A stretch of 52,514 bases of DNA from NCBI GenBank assembly GCA_037384645.1, contig JARRNT010000024.1, positions 1 through 52,514 on the forward strand. The letters are read 5' to 3'. Source of the stretch: RI-92 sp037384645 (GTDB taxonomy: Bacteria; Pseudomonadota; Gammaproteobacteria; UBA6429; Thiohalophilaceae). Below, one piece after another: positions 7,276-16,578 of this stretch; position 1 is the stretch's first letter; each line of letters starts with the position of its first letter. A model generated the notes under the pieces. That model ran no database searches and was not told where the DNA came from. It saw nothing but the letters and a program-made list of their open reading frames with translations. A program made the position numbers and the translations under genes.

Positions 7276-9663
7276 ATGACCAAACCGCTGTCCGCCGATC
7301 GACTCTATAGCCACTGTGACAGCTCGCAGTTTAGTTTCGATACTACCGATCAATTAACTGATCTCACGCAGATCGTGGGTCAGGATCGCGCTCTGAAGGC
7401 GATACACTTCGGCATTGAAATACAGCAGCCCGGCTATAACCTGTTTGTATTGGGACCAAGCGGCCTGGGCAAACACACGGTAGTGCGCAATTTCCTGGAG
7501 GAACAGGCCAGGCTTAAACCCGAGGCCATGGACTGGTGTTATGTCAACAACTTCGACAAACCTGATCAACCAATTGCCATAAAGCTTGACTCCGGACAGG
7601 CTATCCAGTTCAAGACTGATATGCGACACCTGGTCGAGGATCTACGCAGCGCCATCCCCACTGCCTTCGAAGCCGAGGAATATCATGCCCGCGTGCATGA
7701 TATTGAAGAAGAACTCAAGGAGACAATGGAAGCCGAATTCGACAAGCTGGCCAAAGAAGCAGAATCACACGAGATTACACTGATCCGGACTCCTCACGGC
7801 TTTGCCTTTGCCCCGACGCGAGACAAGGAGGTCGTCAGCGAGAAAGAATTCGAAAAGCTACCGGAAAAAGAGCAGGCGCGTATCCAGGAAATCATTGCCG
7901 CGCTGGAAGACAAGCTGGCCATGGTTTTGCGCCTGCAGCCACAATGGCAACGGGAAACGCGCGACAAGATCAAGTCACTCAATCAGGAAATCGTCATGTC
8001 CGCAGCTGGGCACCTGATAGATGAACTTAAAAACAAATATCTACCCAATAAGTCTATCCAGCAATACCTTGATGCCGTGCTGAAAAATGTCATTGATAAC
8101 CCCGATATTTTCCAGCGTGATGACGACAACCGCCAGGCGATGGACATCAGGCTCATAGAAAATACCGCCTACCGCCGCTATGACGTAAACATCCTGGTCA
8201 GTCATGCCAATCACGATGGCGCACCGATCGTATTCGAAGACAGCCCGACCTATCCTAATCTGGTAGGTGCAGTTGAACATACCGCACAATTTGGCGCGCT
8301 TATCACCGATTTCACCCTGATCAAGTCCGGCGCCCTGCACAAGGCGAATGGCGGTTACCTCATCATTGATGTCAATAAACTGCTGCAACAACCCTACGCC
8401 TGGGAAGGCCTCAAGCGTGCACTTTCTTCCCATGAAATCAAGATCCAGTCACTGGCGCAGATCTACAGCCTGATCAGCACGGTTTCGCTTGAACCCGAAC
8501 CCATCCCGTTAAATATCAAGGTGGTTTTGATAGGTGATCGTATTCTCTACTACCTGCTGCATGAATACGATCCGGAATTCAAACACCTGTTCAAAGTCGC
8601 TGCCGATTTCGACAACCAATTTCCGCGCAACCCGGAGAACCAGCAAATTTATGCGCGATTGATTGCCACGATGCTTAAGCGCAATAAGCTCCTGCCATTT
8701 GACAGAGGCGCTGTTGCGCGCGTCATCGAACATGGTGCCCGACTTGCCGGTGATTCAGAAAAACTGTCTATTGAGATATTGAATATAACTGATTTACTCC
8801 GTGAATCTGATTACTGGGCAAGACAGACACAGAACCAGGTGGTAAATCGTGATCACGTGCAACAGGCTCTGGACGCCCATGTCTATCGGCATGATCGAAT
8901 CCATATGCGTATCCAGGAGCAAATCATCCAGGGTACGCTGATGATAGACACTGATGGCGCGAAGATCGGTCAAATCAACGGCCTGACTGTGATCGAACTC
9001 GGCAATTTCGATTTTTCCGCGCCGACTCGAATTACCGCCACCGCCCGCCTCGGCGAGGGCGAAGTAATCGACATCGAACGCGAGGTGGAACTTGGTGGTT
9101 CAACCCACTCCAAAGGCGTTTTCATCCTGTCTGCGTACCTGGGCCAGCGTTTTGCCAGTAACCGGCCCTTATCGCTTTCCGCCAGTCTAACCTTCGAACA
9201 GTCTTACGGTTACATTGATGGCGACAGCGCATCCATGGCGGAACTCTGTGCCCTGCTCTCGGTGTTGTCTGAAATCCCCATAAAACAAAATCTCGCGATT
9301 ACCGGTTCAGTTAACCAGTATGGTGAAGCCCAGGCGATTGGCGCCGTTAACGAAAAGATTGAGGGATTTTTCGATATCTGTCAGAAACGCGGACTCACTG
9401 GCACGCAGGGCGTGCTAATCCCAGTCAGCAATATCAGGCACCTGATGCTGCGCCACGACGTTATCACTGCCTGTGAAAATAACCAGTTCGCCATCTACGC
9501 CTATCAACATGTCGACGAGGCCATTGCCCTGCTCACTGGTGAATCTGCAGATACTGTGAATGACCGGGTGGGGCAGCGCCTGACGGAACTGGAAAAATAT
9601 CGCGAGGAGTTTTCCAAGGCGGCACGTGGCACCAATGAAGACAATGAACCGCAACAGGACTAA
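7276..9663 (+). CDS. Lon-like AAA+ serine protease (family S16, AsrA/LonH-type)
   Basis: A 795-residue cytoplasmic ATP-dependent protease related to E. coli YcbZ/LonH and Pseudomonas AsrA, not canonical Lon. Walker A GPSGLGKHT lies at 60-68. A long Glu/Lys-rich, coiled-coil-like segment at about 120-245 interrupts the ATPase domain, as is typical of the family. The C-terminal S16 domain has catalytic Ser651 (in DGDSAS) and Lys694 (in NEKIEG), spaced 43 residues apart as in E. coli Lon (Ser679/Lys722), so the protease should be active. AGAGAATTTATC precedes the ATG. The stop overlaps the convergent gene at 9660 by four bases. Relatives are linked to stress tolerance; substrates here are unknown. 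Confidence 0.93.
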   Translation: MTKPLSADRLYSHCDSSQFSFDTTDQLTDLTQIVGQDRALKAIHFGIEIQQPGYNLFVLGPSGLGKHTVVRNFLEEQARLKPEAMDWCYVNNFDKPDQPIAIKLDSGQAIQFKTDMRHLVEDLRSAIPTAFEAEEYHARVHDIEEELKETMEAEFDKLAKEAESHEITLIRTPHGFAFAPTRDKEVVSEKEFEKLPEKEQARIQEIIAALEDKLAMVLRLQPQWQRETRDKIKSLNQEIVMSAAGHLIDELKNKYLPNKSIQQYLDAVLKNVIDNPDIFQRDDDNRQAMDIRLIENTAYRRYDVNILVSHANHDGAPIVFEDSPTYPNLVGAVEHTAQFGALITDFTLIKSGALHKANGGYLIIDVNKLLQQPYAWEGLKRALSSHEIKIQSLAQIYSLISTVSLEPEPIPLNIKVVLIGDRILYYLLHEYDPEFKHLFKVAADFDNQFPRNPENQQIYARLIATMLKRNKLLPFDRGAVARVIEHGARLAGDSEKLSIEILNITDLLRESDYWARQTQNQVVNRDHVQQALDAHVYRHDRIHMRIQEQIIQGTLMIDTDGAKIGQINGLTVIELGNFDFSAPTRITATARLGEGEVIDIEREVELGGSTHSKGVFILSAYLGQRFASNRPLSLSASLTFEQSYGYIDGDSASMAELCALLSVLSEIPIKQNLAITGSVNQYGEAQAIGAVNEKIEGFFDICQKRGLTGTQGVLIPVSNIRHLMLRHDVITACENNQFAIYAYQHVDEAIALLTGESADTVNDRVGQRLTELEKYREEFSKAARGTNEDNEPQQD

Positions 9664-10139
9664 TCCAGCTTAAAACTAATTACCTCCGGCAGGAAAGCCC
9701 TGTCCAGCGTAGATACTGGCTTGCCTGAATAGTGATTGTCCACGGCTGTATATACCGCTTTTTCCAGAATAACGCCTTCATAGTAGTAGCTAGGACTGCC
9801 TCGTTTCATAAAAACCGTGTAACTATTCTTCAGTTTAATCTTACTTTTTGTCAGTTCTGAATTGAAAGCCTGATTAGCTGCATAGACCCGGTAATGTCCC
9901 CTGTGTGTTGCATAAAACTGATTCAGACCGGCAGCCCAGTCTGCGTATTGCTCACTGCGCCTGTTCTTGTTTTGCATCCGGTAGACAATCACGGCCTGAC
10001 CATGGGCCAGGTCGGATTTGATTTTAGTCAGTAAATCTGCTGTTCCAGGCCCCGGATCGGCGGCATATGCACGTGTCAAGAGCAGCAGACACGCAACACC
10101 TGAAACGGCTAAAATCACCGCCCCACCTGTACCCGGCAT
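9660..10139 (-). CDS. Small secreted protein, possible cysteine-less thioredoxin-like fold
   Basis: A 159-residue frame. A hydrophobic core with an AYA-AD cleavage site near residue 26 looks like a signal peptide, but no basic residue precedes it, which is unusual. The mature part contains VIVYRM and NSYTVFMKRG, loosely like a thioredoxin-type fold, but has no cysteine after the leader, so it cannot do redox chemistry. I do not recognise the family. The first 116 bases overlap the 3' end of the M15-like gene in another frame. This suggests that a deletion joined the two genes and that the true N-terminus is lost or rebuilt. Confidence 0.5.
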   Translation of the reverse strand: MPGTGGAVILAVSGVACLLLLTRAYAADPGPGTADLLTKIKSDLAHGQAVIVYRMQNKNRRSEQYADWAAGLNQFYATHRGHYRVYAANQAFNSELTKSKIKLKNSYTVFMKRGSPSYYYEGVILEKAVYTAVDNHYSGKPVSTLDRAFLPEVISFKLD

Positions 10140-10626
10140 TTCTCATGGCAAGAATGAACCTGTCTGCGTTTGCAGTTTGTGTTTTATTCCTGAAATCACT
10201 GGTCGTGTTCCAGTTATCCCCATCTACCAGATTACAGTCTACAGCGTGGCCGATATAGTGTTGGGATCTTGTCGCAGGTTTAACAACTGCCCCGCGCACT
10301 TCACTGCCCAGAATTCGTAATGACTGGTTGATACTCACGACCAGATCCAGTTCACTGGCGAATGCATTCATATGCCCTATCATCGGCGCAGCCGCCCTGG
10401 CTATAAGGAATTCACCTCTGTCAACGACTGGCCCGCCAATTTGTGCAAACATGGGACTAAGCTGAATATTTGACAATTCTGCCGTGGAAACACGGACAAG
10501 GTCACCTGTCGAAATGTATTGATTTTCGAACCATGTTTCGAGCATGGAACGGGTAGAACTACCGCATCTCCCGTTCAGCTCGGTATCAACAGATGGACTA
10601 TAGTCTGCCAGAATATCCTCTTTCAT
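10024..10626 (-). pseudogene. M15-type (VanY-like) peptidase, C-terminally truncated
   Basis: The first 160 or so residues match the M15_4 D-Ala-D-Ala carboxypeptidase/phage endolysin-like family. The zinc motif SQHYIGHAVD (pattern SxHxxGxAxD) is followed by NADRFILAMRNAGYRWGGDF. In this family WGGDF is followed within a few residues by D-P-x-H-F, which supplies the third zinc ligand. Here the frame instead runs into a Cys/Arg-rich tail that is the out-of-frame signal-peptide coding region of the next gene. The catalytic His is missing, so the product should be inactive. No signal peptide is seen. ATG 10626 is the assumed start. Confidence 0.6.
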
Positions 10627-11263
10627 TCACGGTAAATTCAGGCGCACGGACAGCGCTCGTCCCGCCCCATATTGCTGCATTATCGTTGTCACCACGTTGT
10701 AGCTCCATAAACACTCCATCTACCTTTAATTGATTATGCGCATATACGCTGTAATCACAGGCATGTTTAAAGCAAACCGACTACACAACAATTACTCATG
10801 ACTCACAGCGGCATTCCAGCCATCGGTACGGACACTTATCATACTAATAGAACCTGTTAGCATAGCATAAACATGAATTCCAATATGAAGACAAATTCTA
10901 ACGCACATATTTTTTCATGTGAAAAATATTTTGCACTGATGGATATAGCAAACAGGAACAGAATTATGAGATGCTGCCGAACGGCCTGGTAGCAAGCTCA
11001 TAACCTCCGATAACAACGAGATAACGACAACAAACTTGATACAAATTTACCCCTGGAGATGAATCCTATGTGGTCAGGGCCTAGTTTGCATAACCCTAAT
11101 GAGATCACTCCGCCTGTAACCAGACTATTATTATTTCATTTACCTGCAGGAACATGAAAAAAAGAAGTTGTCTGGCTCAGCAACTAATTTACTTTTGGTG
11201 TCTGGCTAAGCATCGGCATAGTGATTGACCGATTCTGCGTAAAGATTACCGACGTGGTACTGG
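10627..11263. other. Intergenic region with a pair of 14-bp direct repeats
   Basis: 637 AT-rich bases with no credible gene. A 32-codon frame at 11059-11157 (+) is too short to judge. TGTCTGGCT(C/A)AGCA occurs at 11169-11182 and again at 11199-11212, 30 bases apart, about three helical turns. Confidence 0.4.
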
Positions 11264-11512
11264 TTAAAGCTCCTGCTCGTTATCAGACCCGGTTTCCCGT
11301 CTGAACTCGTCTTTGGTGATCAAGCCACAGTTTTGCGTCTCCTCGTTATACGTTATCAGCAGATCACCTGATTCCAGTCGTGCCAGCAACTGCGCAGCTT
11401 TCTCCTGCATGCTGAATTCGTCCTGTCCGTAGTCTGTGCCATCGCGCGTAACAAAATCTTCGATCAGGGACTGTAATGCATCCGAGGATAATTCGTTATA
11501 GGGAATAATCAT
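11264..11512 (-). CDS. yheU: YheU family protein (UPF0270)
   Basis: 82 residues, the normal length. The N-terminus MIIPYNELS-xx-ALQSLIEDFVTRDGTDYG is diagnostic of UPF0270. Acidic, soluble, cytoplasmic; function not established. It begins 9 bases after the sulfurtransferase stop codon and is almost certainly co-transcribed with it. In E. coli yheU lies next to yheT; here the YheT homologue is about 14 kb away at 25873, so that pairing is broken. Confidence 0.9.
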   Translation of the reverse strand: MIIPYNELSSDALQSLIEDFVTRDGTDYGQDEFSMQEKAAQLLARLESGDLLITYNEETQNCGLITKDEFRRETGSDNEQEL

Positions 11513-11521
11513 ACAAGCACA

Positions 11522-12370
11522 CTATTGTTCCACTACCATGGGATTATCAGGATCGGTCGCCCAGACCTGAAGTGAATCCATATATACAGCCACATTGTTA
11601 AAGCCCAGCCGGGTCATCACAAAGGCATTGGCAGAGGCCGCAATCCCGCCACCACAATACGTAATTATGCGAGCATCCCGGTCAAGCCCCTGATGCAGGG
11701 CTGCCAGTTCCTGTGCAGAACGAAAACGCCCCGACTTGTCCAGTAATTGTAAAGCATCGATATTGATTGCCGTGGGTATGTGTCCCGGACGACCATAAAT
11801 CGCCATAGCCCCGCGATAGGAAAATGCAGGCAGTGTGTCGATCAGTGTAACCGTATCATCATCAATACTAACAAGCACTTCGCCATGCTTGGCAATTAGT
11901 TCCGGCCGGGGACGGGGCGTTAAGGTTTTTACTGGGCGGGTGACAGCTTGCAGTGACAATGGATAGCCCGCTGCCGTCCATGCTACCAGTCCCCCATCCA
12001 GAATCGCAGCGTGGTCAAAACCCACCCAGCGCAGCATCCACCAAACTCGCGCTGCCCAGGCAGTATAACTCGTATCATACAACACTACCCGGGAATCATC
12101 ACCCACGCCCAATGCCCCCATGGCCTGGCAAAACTGTTCCGGGGGAGGCAAGGCAAATTCAACGGGGTTATGGGTATCACACAGATCGCCTTTCAAATCA
12201 GCAAATCCGGCATTGGGTAGATGACCGGTATCATAGTCAGGACGTGCACTGACGTTGTGAAAACCACCCCCCTCTTCGGGTATCGTGGTCACCGAGCAAT
12301 CCAGAATAACCAGATCGTCATCATCGATATGCTGATGTAACCACTCCGCCGTAACAAGTGTCTCCATCAT
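11522..12370 (-). CDS. Two-domain sulfurtransferase (rhodanese / mercaptopyruvate type)
   Basis: Transfers sulfane sulfur from thiosulfate or 3-mercaptopyruvate to a thiol or cyanide acceptor. 282 residues in two rhodanese domains. The first (about 8-135) is structural and ends at DGGLVAW. The second (about 165-275) carries catalytic C239. The active-site loop reads CGGGIAAS, neither the CRKGVT of classical rhodanese nor the CGSGVT of E. coli SseA, so the donor is uncertain. The usual DGSWSEW after the loop is replaced by MDSLQVW. AGGAGAAG directly precedes ATG 12370; a second ATG follows at once. First gene of an operon with yheU. Confidence 0.88.
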   Translation of the reverse strand: MMETLVTAEWLHQHIDDDDLVILDCSVTTIPEEGGGFHNVSARPDYDTGHLPNAGFADLKGDLCDTHNPVEFALPPPEQFCQAMGALGVGDDSRVVLYDTSYTAWAARVWWMLRWVGFDHAAILDGGLVAWTAAGYPLSLQAVTRPVKTLTPRPRPELIAKHGEVLVSIDDDTVTLIDTLPAFSYRGAMAIYGRPGHIPTAINIDALQLLDKSGRFRSAQELAALHQGLDRDARIITYCGGGIAASANAFVMTRLGFNNVAVYMDSLQVWATDPDNPMVVEQ

Positions 12371-12606
12371 CTTCTCCTGACAGGTAAACGGACTTCAGCC
12401 CATATGCAAATTATAGCAATCTGCCGGATCCAACTAATCGATGAATCCTGTGAACACAATACAAATGGATAAAGCGTCCCTGGCCGGTACGGGAAGAAAA
12501 ATCGGATGCTATTCAGCCATTCTTGCCGGACTTCTTGTATTCCTCAAGCAATCGCTCAACGTGTTGTTGGGGCGAATTTTGCTGGTCATACTGATATACT
12601 AAAAAT

Positions 12607-13263
12607 ATGTTTTCCGAACTCAGTACCATTCAGTTACTTACCATCGCGATATTGCCGACATTGTTCGCCATCGTGGTTCATGAAGTCGCGCATGGCTGGG
12701 TTGCCAGGCGCCTGGGTGATAACACAGCTTATGCTGCAGGGCGTCTGACGCTCAACCCAATCAAACACATCGATCCGATTGGAACTATCCTGGTACCCTT
12801 AATACTGATTTTTACCGTACACTTTGCTTTCGGCTGGGCCAAACCGGTTCCCATCAACTGGAGAAATCTCCATCGGCCAAAACGCGATATTGCCCTAGTG
12901 GCGGCTGCAGGCCCAGGTGCGAATCTGGTAATGGCCATCCTCTGGGGCATACTGGTAAAAATCGGCACCCTGCTCCCGCAAGGCTCCATGATCGGCACAC
13001 CATTAATCTATATGGGATTATTCGGCATCCTGATTAATGCCGTACTAATGGTATTTAACCTTGTACCGATACCACCGACTGACGGCGGACGCATCCTTAC
13101 CAGCCTTTTGCCACCGCACATGGCTTACAAATTTAGCAAGGTCGAACCCTATGGCATGTTTATCCTGGTGGCACTGATGCTCACGGGCGTTCTATGGCGG
13201 GTAATTGGCCCGGTGATTCATTCGGTCATGTTGCTCATTCAGACCCTGGTCGGCCTGGGCTAA
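12607..13263 (+). CDS. Site-2 protease family (M50) membrane metalloprotease
   Basis: A 218-residue polytopic membrane protein. The zinc motif HEVAH is at 25-29 in the first helix. The second metal-ligand motif is NLVPIPPTDGG at 151-161, with Asp159 as the likely third ligand. This short form (YwhC/FpvI-like core, no PDZ domain) cleaves substrates within the membrane in known relatives; the substrate here is unknown. A weak ribosome site precedes ATG 12607. The gene is followed by an imperfect hairpin. Confidence 0.9.
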   Translation: MFSELSTIQLLTIAILPTLFAIVVHEVAHGWVARRLGDNTAYAAGRLTLNPIKHIDPIGTILVPLILIFTVHFAFGWAKPVPINWRNLHRPKRDIALVAAAGPGANLVMAILWGILVKIGTLLPQGSMIGTPLIYMGLFGILINAVLMVFNLVPIPPTDGGRILTSLLPPHMAYKFSKVEPYGMFILVALMLTGVLWRVIGPVIHSVMLLIQTLVGLG

Positions 13264-13270
13264 TGAAAAC

Positions 13271-13299
13271 GGGGCCAGAGTAATCCTGACTCCGACCCC
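13271..13299. repeat. GGGG(C/T)C-type imperfect palindrome
   Basis: GGGGCCAGAGT pairs at 9 of 11 positions with ACTCCGACCCC across a short loop. It may act as a terminator between the convergent genes at 13263 and 13325. The sequence is of the GGGGTCAGAG type that recurs between genes in many gammaproteobacteria. Related GGGGTC motifs occur at about 24375 and 33937. Confidence 0.5.
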
Positions 13300-13324
13300 A
13301 TTTATGAATATACAAAGACCGTTC

Positions 13325-14077
13325 TTAGCTGATTATTGTGTCACGGTAGGCATGCCAGGTTGCATATCCCAGTACCGGTACGATAAGAACGAAACCGATC
13401 AGGGCAGTTGCAAAACCTATAATAATCCCTGCCAGTATGATTAGAGCCCATAGCAACATGACCATTTTGTTCCGCCACACCGCGTGCAAACTGGTCGATA
13501 TCGCCGTCATTGCATCAGCATCCTGGTCCAGGATCATCGGCAATGCGAAGATACTCACCCAAAAGAGCACGCCGGCTGTTATCAATCCAACGAACAAGGT
13601 CGCTCCGTTTGTTAACGGTATTGTAGCCGTCACTGCAAACCGCTCAGAAGACGTCACAAAATCCATAACCATTGGCGTAATCAGGAGCAGGATCAGGAAG
13701 GCGAAACTCAGCAAAAGGACAAGCATGAGTTCGTGGCCCATTTCGTGCACGGCTTTTCGCCGTTCGTGACGAAAGCTTGGTTTGCGGTTTTGTTCGAGTA
13801 GCTGGCTGATATCGTAAAGTCCGAAAGCGAGAGCCGGGCCGACAATCAACAGGCTGACAATCAGACCGGCGATCAGGTAACCCACCTCCAGGCTTGAAAC
13901 ATAGACAAGCCCCCAGCCGATGGCAGCAAATATCACGCCGTAGATCAGACTATGCAGGGGGGCACGCCGATAGTCTTCCCAGCCCTGTTTAAGCCAGTTG
14001 AAAGGGGCAGCGTACATGAGCTGGCGGCAAGCTGCATAGAGATGAGAACCATGGCCCAGTGTATCTGCTGTCTTCAT
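13325..14077 (-). CDS. DUF2189 integral membrane protein
   Basis: 250 residues and about six membrane helices. The N-terminal WLKQGWEDYRRAPLHSLIYG and the ALAFGLYDISQLLE segment are typical of DUF2189, a proteobacterial family of unknown function sometimes found near cytochrome oxidase or stress genes. The start is fixed by AAGGAGGTGTGAC immediately before ATG 14077. The longer open frame to 14164 has no comparable signal. It stands alone. Confidence 0.88.
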   Translation of the reverse strand: MKTADTLGHGSHLYAACRQLMYAAPFNWLKQGWEDYRRAPLHSLIYGVIFAAIGWGLVYVSSLEVGYLIAGLIVSLLIVGPALAFGLYDISQLLEQNRKPSFRHERRKAVHEMGHELMLVLLLSFAFLILLLITPMVMDFVTSSERFAVTATIPLTNGATLFVGLITAGVLFWVSIFALPMILDQDADAMTAISTSLHAVWRNKMVMLLWALIILAGIIIGFATALIGFVLIVPVLGYATWHAYRDTIIS

Positions 14078-15001
14078 GTCACACCTCCTTAATAGATTAA
14101 AGAATAGTGTAAAGGGATAGCCTGTTAGCAATGTCAGGTATATCTTCAGCCTGGAAATGAACAAAGCATTAAGTTAGAAACAGGCAATATTCAATATTAT
14201 TTTAGCAATAACCGTTTGCACTTCCTATGGGACTGGCCGCCCGGTTTTTAATAAAATCTATTTATAAACCACCGGTAATAGCCGGATCATAAAATCTATT
14301 TGGTACCGCGACTCGTTACCCTTGAGAATATTTATTATGAATAAACGCTCACGCACTGTGGCAATTCAGGCAGGCCCGGACTTGACTCAACCACGGGTTG
14401 CTTCGATGTAGGTAAAAACAAGCAGTGCAGTTACCAGGAGAATGGGGAACATCATGCGTCAAACCTCCGTACGCCAAAAACTAAACACCCAGCTAGTGAC
14501 AGCATCGAAATCACAAGGTTCCAGTGTCTGCCGCTTTCACTTCCTCGGAATTGCAGACCCCCGCTATCCTGGTTTTATGCTAATCGCCATTCAGCATCGA
14601 TTGGTACATGCTGTAGCTGCAACTTACCTACAACGCGGTTACTCTTACACCGCTGCGAGGTAATCCTTCGAACTGATGAAAAAGTGTGACTTCACTGAAC
14701 AAGATCTAATATAGATCTTGTTACAAAGTCACTAACCGTTTATGTAAGACACCGCCAACCAGATACAACACTGATCCTAATCTATATAGGACGTACCTAT
14801 TGATATATCTGTAGCGGGAAATCCTTCTTCACCGTAACCGTCATTATCATGTGCTGTTTCTCCAATACCAGCTTCACTCAAATTATGATGCATTTCGGCA
14901 AGTGGCAATACATTATGGCTACCATTCTCAATCGACAGGTAAGTTAAACTGCTTATATCCCGAGTTCCACCTGATTTCGCTAATATGAACAAACCAGGAG
15001 A
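14078..15001. other. Intergenic region with no firm gene
   Basis: About 920 bases. A plus-strand frame from ATG 14454 to 14663 (69 codons) has GGGGA before it but no family resemblance. A minus-strand frame 14777-14992 opens at TTG with no ribosome site. GGGACTGGCCGC at 14229-14240 repeats the left arm of the palindrome at 25501. AGATCTAATATAGATCT at 14702-14718 is a small palindrome. Nothing else is evident. Confidence 0.4.
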
Positions 15002-15907
15002 TTAGTTAGCCGGCTCGGCAGAAACGATATCAATGACAGTAATTTCCGACGGCGCCAGGAAACGAATTGGTGGGCCCCAGGTACCGCTGCCATAGCTAAC
15101 ATACAACCAGGCCTCCGGTCCGACTTTTGACATCCCCATCGGCACCCGGTAGACCAGCCTGGTCAGCAGACCAAATGGAAATATCTGTCCACCATGGACA
15201 TGCCCTGACAGCTGCAAGTCGAAATACGGAATCGAGGCTTTGTTTATGACCGGTTGATGCTTTAACAGGATCGTCACGCGGCCATTATCGAATGGTTTCA
15301 ACACGTCAGCTTCCGGAGGTGGGGCTTGTGTTGCCAGGTGAATCACTGCTGGATCATCCACCCCGACAATATTCAGCAGGTCATCGATTTGCCTGCCTGT
15401 ATCGGATAACACCGTACATCCAGCATCACGGGTAAAGGCTAATGCATCATTAATTCCTGCGAAGGCCTCATGATTGCCAGTTACCGCATAGCAACCGTAG
15501 CGGGCGTGTAATTTGTGCAATATCGAGGCATATTGACTGATGTGATTAGCCTGCATGTCAACGAGATCACCGGTGGATACGATGAGGTCCGGGTCCAGCT
15601 CATTGATCGTAGCAACCAGGCGCTGGATCCGTGCCTCGCTGGTCAGCAGGTCCAGATGCAAATCAGTCACCTGGACAATGCGAAACGCCGGTTTGCCCGG
15701 CGAAAATTTGGACGTAGGAAATCGTACGTACCGGAAATGAACCTGGTTTGCCGCATAAATACCATAGGCGCAAACCGCCAATGCCAAGCCTAATACCGCC
15801 ACAGTGATCTGTGGCGCGGCCAACACCGGCAACAAGGCTGTATTAAGGCGGGCACCATACAGCGAGAGGAATATCGCAAGAAATAATGCAAAACCACCCA
15901 GTTTCAT
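15002..15907 (-). CDS. Membrane-anchored metallophosphoesterase (YkuE/YaeI-like)
   Basis: 301 residues. Two N-terminal hydrophobic segments (about 1-20 and 30-52) anchor a calcineurin-like phosphoesterase domain. Metal motifs are D82-x-H84 (VTDLH), GD near 113-114 (STGDLVD), N145-H146 (GNHE) and GHVHGG near 230. The C-terminal YVSYGSGTWGPP is typical of the YkuE/YaeI branch. Relatives hydrolyse phosphodiesters or UDP-linked lipids; the substrate here is not determinable. The Asp, His and Asn ligands appear intact. No operon partner is evident. Confidence 0.9.
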   Translation of the reverse strand: MKLGGFALFLAIFLSLYGARLNTALLPVLAAPQITVAVLGLALAVCAYGIYAANQVHFRYVRFPTSKFSPGKPAFRIVQVTDLHLDLLTSEARIQRLVATINELDPDLIVSTGDLVDMQANHISQYASILHKLHARYGCYAVTGNHEAFAGINDALAFTRDAGCTVLSDTGRQIDDLLNIVGVDDPAVIHLATQAPPPEADVLKPFDNGRVTILLKHQPVINKASIPYFDLQLSGHVHGGQIFPFGLLTRLVYRVPMGMSKVGPEAWLYVSYGSGTWGPPIRFLAPSEITVIDIVSAEPAN

Positions 15908-16578
15908 TTACTGCCCGTGCTCCAACTTCAATCGTACGCTGACATGAGTTTTAATGGCCCGCTTTTACTGAAAAACACAGGGTTTCACCAATCTACTACT
16001 CTCAGTGCTTCTATTAATGCAGTATAGGAAGTATATCGCTTCAGTTTCAATGACCTGACAAAAGCGACGCGCTAGTAAAATTCAGCTCCCTGGTATTTGG
16101 GTTTCTGATATAAATGATTTTCATTTGGCAGTATCCGCTCTATACCTTATTTAATAGGTGCACGTGCCAGGCATTGTTCAGAACAGGATTGATTGTCACT
16201 GCAACGTTGTCCGCTATCAGCTGCTTCGAATCATGCAGTCATCAGGCCCGGCGTGCCAGAGGCTACAGACTCCCGCCAACCGGTCGGAACGGGTAGCTAG
16301 CGAACCCATCAGGCCAGCTGGGCCTGCCATCGCGCTATGGTAATACCTGGCTGTGATTGAAACCGGACCGGATGTTATTCCCCGACCGCTCCCCAAACCG
16401 GCTCATTCATCCCCACCTAAAGAGCTAAGGCCTTGTTATTGATAAAATTTATTGAGTTAGGACAGTTCTGCCGGATTTTAGCCCGGAATCAGTCGTCTAA
16501 ATTGTGAGTTGATTCGCTGTTATCAGGGCAATAAATTTTGCTAGAGTTGGATCACATTTATAAATAGGGGTATATACG
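15908..16578. other. Intergenic region
   Basis: 671 bases between divergent genes. Overlapping plus-strand frames at 16114-16343 have no ribosome site and no recognisable product. AT-rich DNA near 16530-16570 probably holds the promoter of the lipoprotein gene. Nothing else is seen. Confidence 0.4.

Noticed and set aside
11059..11157. 32-codon plus-strand frame starting MNPMWSGPS
   Set aside because: Too short to judge; the ribosome-site-like GGAG is directly at the start codon.
14442..14663. Plus-strand frame of about 70 codons
   Set aside because: A modest ribosome site exists, but the product has no hydrophobic core, motif or family resemblance.
14777..14992. 71-codon minus-strand frame after the metallophosphoesterase gene
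   Set aside because: Opens only at TTG without Shine-Dalgarno and has no recognised motif.
16114..16343. Overlapping plus-strand frames
   Set aside because: No ribosome site; two overlapping frames of equal quality suggest chance.
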